A DNA stretch of 64,000 nucleotides from the NCBI RefSeq assembly GCF_964340395.1, contig NC_135553.1, positions 5,380,001-5,444,000 of the forward strand, read 5' to 3'. The notes under the pieces were generated by a model. That model saw only the letters and a program-made list of their open reading frames with translations, made no database searches and was not told where the DNA came from. This stretch comes from Glandiceps talaboti (taxonomy: Eukaryota; Hemichordata; Enteropneusta; Spengelidae). Numbering within the stretch: the first letter of the stretch is position 1; every line of letters starts with the position of its first letter. Shown piece by piece: positions 12,650 to 64,000 of this stretch. Position numbers and translations under genes: made by a program.

Positions 12650-14880
12650 AAATTTATTATGAAAAAGACTCAAGTAAACTTGGTGTACTATGTTTTGTTT
12701 GGGTTCTAAACATGAGATGGCTATAGATGCATGAATCTACTGGGTCGATTAGTAAACAAGATACATCAGTTTCCCTGTGACATGTTGACTTTCTAATTCT
12801 TAGTCATTGAACAGTAGCTATGTTCTCTAAATTTCACCATTCGTCTTCAAGCCTTTCACGTAAATTAATGTTGAAACCTTTCTTGATTATTAGTAATTCG
12901 TCATGTTTCTATGTGTGTATCTGTAAAATCTTGCATAGTATATCTAGCATGTCTGGAAAAAACAAATGACATCTAATAGACATGGGATTTCATTCATAGC
13001 TATCCAGCAACAAAACTCTGCCTACTGAATGTGATAAACAGCCAGTCAGTACAATCTGTCAAAAATTCCATGTTACTCCTTATTTTACTTTTGCACAATG
13101 TAATATTTGATTATGAATGATTGATAAAAATTTTATTAAATACCCCCAAAAAAGACAACCATATACACACAAATTGCTGTACTGAATGCAAGACTATGCA
13201 GTCATTAACTTTGTTTGAGTCAAGTAATAGCTTGCGCAGCGGCAGTGAAGCTGCTGTGTAGCGGCTCAATGACTAGTATGCATGCAGGTCGTATATACTG
13301 TGCGAAAAAAATTGGTGGTTCAGTTTAATTTCCGGGTTGTGGAAGTGTTTTGACATTTATATTGTCGATAATTGATTTTTTTTACATTTTTTTTAATTAA
13401 AAAGAATAACTACTTTCCTATGTTTGTTGGTACAGTAACATTCCTAAATCATCGAGTTGAATTGAGAAATCGTGATGTTCGGCAACATGTCAACAAAACA
13501 TTTGTCCAAAGACCAACTATGATAAGTTGATTGAAAATGAACAATATTAATCTAATGGCTATGATGGTTTTTGAAACCAACAACTGCATAGAGTGTTGAT
13601 GCATAGAGTTTTGACTTTCTTTACTTCAGAGAATTAGATGTCATTCAATAAAATAAATTTTGATGATCAATACCCCTGGAAAATGACCCAAATCAAGTGT
13701 ATCAACCCTGGCCCAGGCAGCCGGTCACAAATGAATCTACCCTGCACGAGCTTATGGGCTTTGCCTAGTTATGATATTATTTTTTAATATATCCCTAGTA
13801 TTATTTTTAAAAATATGTCCCCATAGTCATTTGTGGTTACACTAATGTAAACACTACTGATAAAAGGTGTACATAGAATTGGTATAATGTAACAGTATGT
13901 AATTTTGTACTTAAAACAAACATTTCACAGAAACTCTATGTAACAGACAAGACTACAACCTCAAATTTATACTTTTAACAAGTTTGGTTCAAGACGATAA
14001 TTAAAATAATATTATCTATTCTTGTATTAAGTACTAAAATTAACCAATACACACATATCAATATTTTTATTTTATTTAAATTCTCTTCCTATCATTAATA
14101 AAACGCTTATTAATAAAAAAAAAATCAATATTGTCATTAACTTTATTCCTTCATCTATTATTTAAGATGTATAACGTGTAGAAAAGGAAGAGGGTAACAA
14201 GTAACAGTAATGATCATTCTCTATGCAAACTACCGTTAATGTTATTTCAGATTTTCCCTGTAGAATTATACCTATGGGATTAATTAACCACCTGTTGGAT
14301 ATCCTGGTAAACCTCTTTATGACCTATGACCTACAGTATAAACAGACAGGGAGACAGGGAGACAGAGAGGAATAATTTATTGATTTGATAGTTGCTACAC
14401 TTAAAAGAGCAGTGTTTATGTCTCTGTTTATTTATAGTTGTTAATAAAAACTGTAATAAAGTCTGTATACATTTTATGATAAAGTACTGTATACTTTTAT
14501 ATGATGACACCACATGTCTCAATAACAGTTGATTATTAAAAACAGCACAGTCTAGAGTAGACTTAGAGTTTTTTGTCAGTATAAATTTTCACATATGAAC
14601 AATTATTATGTATTTTATTCCAATATTTTGAACTTCTAGTGCATTGTAACCTTTGTAAATGATTTGATCTATCAAGCTGATGTACATTTTTGGTTAATAA
14701 TTGAAACTGTTTTACTCCAACCATTACTGATAAAATTCTGTGAGATCACATCAGTACATAGATCTACGTAGTATTGTTGTACATTTGTCTGTTTAGTTAT
14801 ATGTTGTCTGTGATAGCGTTTTTATTTGTATATTGGGATTTCTGAGATGCCAGAAGAAAATTTTCCATTATATGTTTTAA
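12650..14880. other. Intergenic AT-rich sequence
   Basis: Nothing recognisable as a gene or RNA was found. Several ATT-rich runs and a short GGGAGACA repeat at about 14349-14372 are present. Confidence 0.45.
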
Positions 14881-14932
14881 TTTAATGGACAATAAAGGTT
14901 TTGAATTGAATTGAATTGAATTGAATTGAATT
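14881..14932 (+). mobile_element. Retroposon 3' tail with ATTGA array
   Basis: GGACAATAAAGGTTTTGAATTG runs directly into six copies of the pentamer ATTGA. An AATAAA signal followed at once by a short tandem tail is the usual 3' end of non-LTR retroposons that end in a microsatellite. No protein-coding part was found just upstream, so the element is a short 5'-truncated copy. Confidence 0.45.
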
Positions 14933-15320
14933 TAGCATTTACTTTATTGAATCCCAAGAAGAAGGCAATCATTTCCACAACAGAAAAACTGAAAACAAAC
15001 TACAATATACGAGTAAATAAAGGAATCAAGTCATATTCCGACATCATATTTTAATCAGATTGATGTAATACAGCAGTTAGTTCTACAAATGCAATGAATG
15101 GTTCAATGACATATTTTTTGGATGCACCCAGAAATTTTTCATTGAAATTTGGAACGTAATATAAACTGTCCCTGCATTTCTCTGTCACAAGACATAACAA
15201 ATTGACTACATGTATATTTACAAATATGAAAGAATGAAAGAAAACTAATGAAGAGTTAGGTTGTGCCTCCTTAACTAAATAGTGAAACCCATTCATCTCC
15301 GTCCCAACTCTTGTAACATT

Positions 15321-15623
15321 TTACATGTTCCGGTTGACAATGTTTCTGTCTAGTCCCTTGCATACTATTTCATATACACTTACTAGTACTAAAGTACATC
15401 GATAGCATCCTGATATTTTTACATTTCTCGGTCTATTAAAACTACATATAGTATACATTATACCATCACATACTTTCACTTCACAAGCGGTATGTAATGC
15501 TAGGGGCAGAACTTTCTTTTTCATTCTAATGACCTTATTACCCCTGATAATCCTGAAAATTTCCACTGTCGCATGGAAGCAGATATTTCCCCATAACAGA
15601 CTCTGAGACATCTTGTATTGCAA
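15321..15623 (-). other. Unassigned 100-codon open frame, probably noncoding
   Basis: This is the longest non-repetitive minus-strand frame upstream of SMG1. Its translation is Cys/Val/Ile-rich with no motif I recognise, and I see no convincing acceptor and donor pair at its ends. It lies 2.1 kb downstream of the candidate minus-strand promoter at 17.8 kb, which is the only reason to list it. Confidence 0.15.
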
Positions 15624-15907
15624 GACTTAAGAGGTTAATCTCCGGTTATGGCTGTGGCAGGATTAGTGACAGGGTTAAGTCAGACAAGGGAATTACTTAA
15701 AGACGTAATGAATACTTGACTAGTAGTACTTGAAACAACATGCCTGAAAGAATAGTCTGACACTAATTATCTATTTAACTCCATGGCGGTAGTAGCATCA
15801 TCATACATGAAGGTAGTGGTGTTATTTCCATGACCTAATCCACCTGAAAGCTTCATCCAGAGTTCTTCATTCAAATGACAAAATTCTACTTCATGTACCA
15901 CGGAGTA

Positions 15908-16119
15908 ACCGGAAAACTTATGGTGATTGTGCTTTCTCACATACTTCTCACTTGGAACAGTGTCCCTCTAGAAGTATGCCAGTCACCTAGCCTTGATAAT
16001 TTTAAGAAGTGCATCAAGACTTATCTGTTTAGCAGAACATACTAACAACTCTACTCAGACTTTGTAAAGGGCCATTGAACATTACTATGTATTGGAGTTT
16101 GGTGCTATATATAAATCCA

Positions 16120-16183
<64 letters not shown>

Positions 16184-16202
16184 GTTGATTGATTGATTGA
16201 TT
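15908..16202 (+). mobile_element. LINE 3' end with frameshifted reverse-transcriptase tail and TTGA microsatellite
   Basis: The + strand encodes KTYGDCAFSHT and then, after a frameshift near 15940, WNSVPLEVCQSP and SLDNFKKCIKTYLFSRTY, with a stop at 16043-16045. This is the characteristic C-terminal end of ORF2 in LINE-type non-LTR retrotransposons (KTYGDRAF, then WNSLPLE, then FK-LKTYLF). A short 3' UTR with GGTGCTATATATAAATCC follows, then a (TTGA)n array at 16121-16202. The copy is 5'-truncated and dead. Confidence 0.75.
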
Positions 16203-17734
16203 ACTCCAATGTCTTCATGAAGTCAACCCTGTATCCCTAGGTTTCTGAGTTTCTTCTTTCTAGTAGGTCCAAAAGTGAAATATTTGAAGATTTGTGTCTA
16301 TTTTTTCATTCTTTCTACAAGAGAGGTATTAATTAGGAAAAACAGAAAAGTAACCTACCAACCATCTAGTAATCATATTGAGGGTCTAATAACATACAAA
16401 TTATTTGGCTACATTTTTTGTATACAGATACTAAATACATGTAGTTCACAAATATGTAGCCTTGTACATGTACATTCTTCATACTGTACATTAGAACCCC
16501 ATGACACATGAGTGCCAATGTGACATACCAAGGGTATTTACATGACTGGTTTTCGCTTCATGATCTGTACTTGCTTGATCATGAAACCAGTGAAAGTGCA
16601 GGGCATTGGAATCTAGCTTCTCTTCTCTGTTACTGGAGTCCAAAACCTTACCAAAACAGTCTAGAATTGGTTTTAATTTCATCAATAATTATATACACAC
16701 AGTGGCACTATACCATATTGTAGACAATAGTGATTCCATATGTGACACTATATTCACATATGTTCTAGATGATGGAATGATGGAATGCAATCATACATTT
16801 TTATCATATTCATCTTTTGTCTAGTACATGCCTCATTAGAATAATTCCACATTAAACATATGTGTTATATTACAAAGTATATTCAGTTTGGTTTGTGAAT
16901 GTTATAACCCTATTGTAACTGCAGAACAGAGGAAATTCACAGCACTAGAATCTTGTCAAGGTTTCAAAAAGTATACCAGTACATTTTGTATATTATTAAT
17001 TAAGGTGAATACAAAGCAATATATTGTGGTTATAACTTATATATTATGACATGGGATCAAATAGCATTGAAATTAATTTGAAAGGTTGCTTCCAGGTATT
17101 TCATACTTGGATCATTTTCAAGGACTGTCGGTAGAAATGTCATGTCAGTGACTCGAGTTATAGTGGTCTATGTACATACAATCTGGATCACAGCTCTGTA
17201 CGTGAAATACAGATTTCAACATAGCTGTAATGTGTACTATAGCCCACAGACCAGACACAATTTATGTACACATTTTAATGAAAACAAAATATTTTAGTTA
17301 TATGCTGCATGGGGATATAACATTTTAATTTATGTACAGTCACACCTCAGAAAGGTCAAGATATTGTAATTTGTTTATAACTGTACACTGCTTCACTGTA
17401 CATACTTTCAGTTTTGATCAACGAAAGTGAAGGCATTTCTGAAGGTATCGAGCTTGACAGTGTGGGTGTATTCTCGCAATCGAAAGGGTATTACTTAATT
17501 ATAGGCATATTACCTGCTTATATAGGCACAATATTGTGTAAATGGCCAATTACACACTATATAAGGTTAAAATGACATTGTCATTGGCACTTGAAGGGAA
17601 GGGGTGAAGTTTACGCATGAACTCAACTCACCATCCGTACGATCTAAAATTAAGATGTACATACAATACAGTACGATGTAAAAATATATCACGATCTATT
17701 TCACACAGATCTAATAACTTGACGTCGAACTTAC
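16203..17734. other. Intergenic sequence
   Basis: No gene was recognised. AT-rich with short ORFs only. If the candidate promoter at 17.8 kb is real, this would be the first intron of a minus-strand transcript. Confidence 0.4.
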
Positions 17735-17860
17735 CTTCACTAAGCAGCTAACATAAAAATCACAACACAAATAATCGACGTGCGAGACCCGTGATTTGTA
17801 AGGACATTCGTATTTGGCCAAGTTTTAATGAGAACATGCAGCCATCTTGACTGAAATGAA
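17735..17860 (-). promoter_or_regulatory. Candidate divergent promoter and first exon on the minus strand
   Basis: Read on the minus strand, CAAGATGGCTGC (17849-17838) matches the YY1-type element found at many animal transcription starts. About 100 bases further the sequence GTGAAG is followed by GTAAGTTCG, a near-consensus splice donor with the intron starting at 17734. The ATG in the motif opens only a six-codon frame ending at TAA (17827-17825), so the exon would be untranslated. No downstream coding exon was found within the window, so this rests on two short motifs. Confidence 0.3.
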
Positions 17861-19560
17861 GGTGCGTTTGACTCCCTATCTTACTGATTATGATTTTTGG
17901 GTTGCCAATGTCGAACTTTAGGTGTCACTTGAAATATTCCATCTACTCAAACTTGATCAACAAATATAAAATAAACTGTTTACGGGGTATCAAGCGATAC
18001 AATTTGTTAATTAACATCGGCTACATTTGAGAGGGTGTACTGTAGATCAACGAATATGCCTAAAGGGCTTTTTGGAGCTTATTGGAGCAAAGATTTTGTT
18101 TTCACCGTGACGGGCCAGCCTGCATTGCGCAACCTCTTTAAAATCATCATAAAAATTGGCAAATCTGCTTGAGAAGGGCCCGCTGTATTTGGGGCAAGGC
18201 ATTCTGGGAACCAAGTAAAGTTGGGAGCTCCTCAAACAATGTTTAGACTATTCTTTTACAACGTAAGAGATTAGAAACCCGGATCCAGGAAATCGAACTG
18301 TTCTAACCAGAAAACAATTGAACAAATGTCAGTAAAAAAACATGTATTGATAGTAACATTATACTAAAATTATTAATTTTACAGTTATTTTCCCTCTACT
18401 AAGTAGAAAGTTTATTGGGTTGTGCCACTTTAAGTTTGTCCAAATGCTACAGATCTCCCGAATAGACCTAGTAAGCTTATATGACGATTGCAAACTCTAA
18501 ATATATTCTGATATATTCTTCATAATGAAAATGTTTTTTTGTAGAAAAAAATGCCACAATCTGAACTTTGTCCCTCTAAGTCTAGGATGATAGCGTATAG
18601 GCCGACTCGATATTTTTTAATTTACATGAAATCTTTCAACGTGTTCCATGTGCATAAGCTTACATTGCAGTGTTCCATTATGTTGCCATGACAAACAAAC
18701 GATTCGTCACATCTCAGATATTTATTAATCCAAAGAACATGAAGCTTATCGGACTAAATCTTGCAATTTCTAGGCTAGTTAGATAGTTTGGGTATTTAAA
18801 TAACTTAACATACAGAAGTCAAAGAGTTCTTCTTTTGGTAGAAATGTGTGCATTTTCATGATAATATTATCTCGTTTCCATAACCCAGATTATAAAGAAT
18901 TATTCGTTATATGTAAATAGAAATTTCTTACAATTAAAAAACACACGACTGCGTACATATATATCTTGTTGGTTCTGTACGACAAATTGTGGCCTCCTGG
19001 TGTGGTATCCTTGTATGTGATAATCCGGCCTTTTTTGATGTTTACATGTTCTACAGATAATGAAGTTTTTGCTTACACTGAGGACACGAGAAATGTCATT
19101 GCAGTTAGTGGATTAAACTGGCGAATCAATAATCATACATACTTTGAAATTGGAAAGAGTAAGCTATATAAAACTATAAACACCGTGACTGATGAAGAAA
19201 AAAGAAGAACTTAAGCTTACCTAATAGGGGTCTTTCAGGAGAAATTTAATTTAATTTAGATTTTTATTGGAAGAATCTCACCCTTCAAATATATAAATTC
19301 CATCAATGCAAGTGAAAAGTATATAGATATCTTTCCAAGTGCTTATCACGTGTATCATAAAGCAGTAATAGTAACCTAAAGGAATAAATGTGGGGGATAT
19401 ATACATTTCTTTTATTTGAACTTATATCCGATATAAATTTTATCATACTCCTAGGCTACAAGGATCTGAAAGATTTTTTTTTTATTTTGCATGTTTTTGT
19501 AAGATATAGAGAAACATCACGAAAGAAATGGAAAATAGGATAGGATGGATGGGAAAAAAA
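17861..19560. other. Intergenic sequence between the candidate divergent promoter and SMG1
   Basis: No gene recognised. A 62-codon minus-strand frame at 18047-18235 lies in locally GC-richer DNA but has no identifiable motif. An open + frame at 18966-19214 lacks an ATG at its start and resembles nothing I know. Confidence 0.4.
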
Positions 19561-19599
19561 GAAAGTCGAGTTCGAACACACGTTGAGCATTGATTGTGG

Positions 19600-19786
19600 C
19601 GCGATGAGCTCGCGCTGCTGGCGGTTTTGTGAAAAGTACTGTTCGAGCTTCAGAGGGCGCGCTCGGGCGAAGAATTGAAATTCATACAACAAATTCAACA
19701 TGGCGACAGCTAGCTGATCACGAAAAGGTGAGCTCGTAATATTGTGTGCGTTGAGTTGAAAGAAATGCTGTGTGTGACCCAAGGTG
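19600..19786 (+). promoter_or_regulatory. SMG1: SMG1 promoter and 5' leader with two upstream ORFs
   Basis: The sequence becomes CpG-richer than its surroundings (GGGCGCGCTCGGGCG near 19655). AACATGGCGAC at 19697-19707 matches the YY1-type start-site element. An in-frame TGA at 19775-19777 fixes ATG 19787 as the first possible start. Two upstream ORFs are seen. The first, ATG 19700 to TGA 19717 (MATAS), has a strong context with A at -3 and G at +4. The second, ATG 19765 to TAG 19806 (13 residues), overlaps the SMG1 start in another frame. The exact transcription start is not visible. Confidence 0.55.
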
Positions 19787-63590
<43,804 letters not shown>

Positions 63591-64000
63591 GTATGACATG
63601 ACCATAATTAATGATTCACTCTGTCAAAGCTAACTTGATAAAACTTTCACCAGTTGCATAAGTCATCTCCATCACCTGAAGACTCAGCTTAGCACAAAGT
63701 AAAGAGTTGGGGTTTAAGTGAAGTTGACGACAATCAAAATATTAATGTGATGGAACTTGAGAGTCTGAATATTTTTAAGTATACTTATTGGCAATCGTTT
63801 TAGATACTTGTGTCTCCAGTACTGCCATTAGAATCTTCTAACACAATCTTATGTAAGTTATAGTGTCCGTCTGTACTAAACTGCAGCGTCTACTTTCCAA
63901 CATATAACAATGTCAGAATGAAAAGATGTCAAAATGAAACTGAGATTCTAAAATATGAAATTTGAAAGTAGTCTTATTCTATGCTGTTTCTTTGATATAC

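Noticed and set aside
12338-12726. Several overlapping ORFs rich in Cys/Val/Ser or Thr/Asp/Arg/Gln
   Set aside because: They are translations of the ACAG/CA microsatellite in different frames, as also at 33.4, 33.9, 36.9, 41.1, 49.7, 52.7 and 53.5 kb.
18047-18235. 62-codon minus-strand ORF in GC-richer DNA
   Set aside because: No recognisable motif, no start-context or splice support, and no continuation into neighbouring exons.
19728-19783. Possible tiny 5' UTR intron starting at GTGAGC
   Set aside because: The donor is good, but the only downstream AG sites before the start codon would give an intron of about 54 nt, too short for this gene's intron range, with no polypyrimidine tract.

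Overview
The window is animal genomic DNA from what looks like an invertebrate: AT-rich, intron-rich, full of simple-sequence arrays, and carrying debris of Penelope-like, LINE and tRNA-derived SINE elements. The phylum cannot be fixed from the sequence alone; a marine bilaterian is the best guess.

One gene is certain. SMG1, the PI3K-related protein kinase of nonsense-mediated mRNA decay (NMD), runs on the + strand from a start codon at 19787 past the right edge. I could assemble 46 consecutive coding exons whose GT/AG junctions and phases all agree. They give about 2353 codons: a Ser/Arg-rich N-terminal tail, the HEAT-type solenoid, the FAT region, an FRB-like segment and the kinase N-lobe with the ATP-binding lysine. 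The catalytic and activation loops, the large C-terminal insertion and the FATC domain lie beyond position 64000.

Positions 1-19.5 kb are intergenic. They hold a decayed minus-strand GIY-YIG retroelement end (83-785), a tRNA-derived SINE (about 3640-3998), several dispersed repeats in two or more copies, a cluster of AGGTCA half-sites (3366-3494), LINE 3' tails (about 14.9 kb and 15.9-16.2 kb), and a possible divergent promoter with a splice donor on the minus strand (17.74-17.86 kb). No protein-coding gene was recognised there.

The SMG1 introns hold the most conspicuous non-genic structure: a 25-copy 58-bp minisatellite with an internal inverted repeat (22.06-23.52 kb), a small DNA element with perfect 16-bp terminal inverted repeats (27.70-27.95 kb), a 232-bp C/CT/C mirror tract (33.83-34.06 kb), TACTG pentanucleotide arrays on both sides of exon 14, and a pair of about 200-bp repeats in opposite orientation flanking exons 39-42. 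The SMG1 leader also carries two short upstream ORFs, which matters because the protein is itself an NMD factor.
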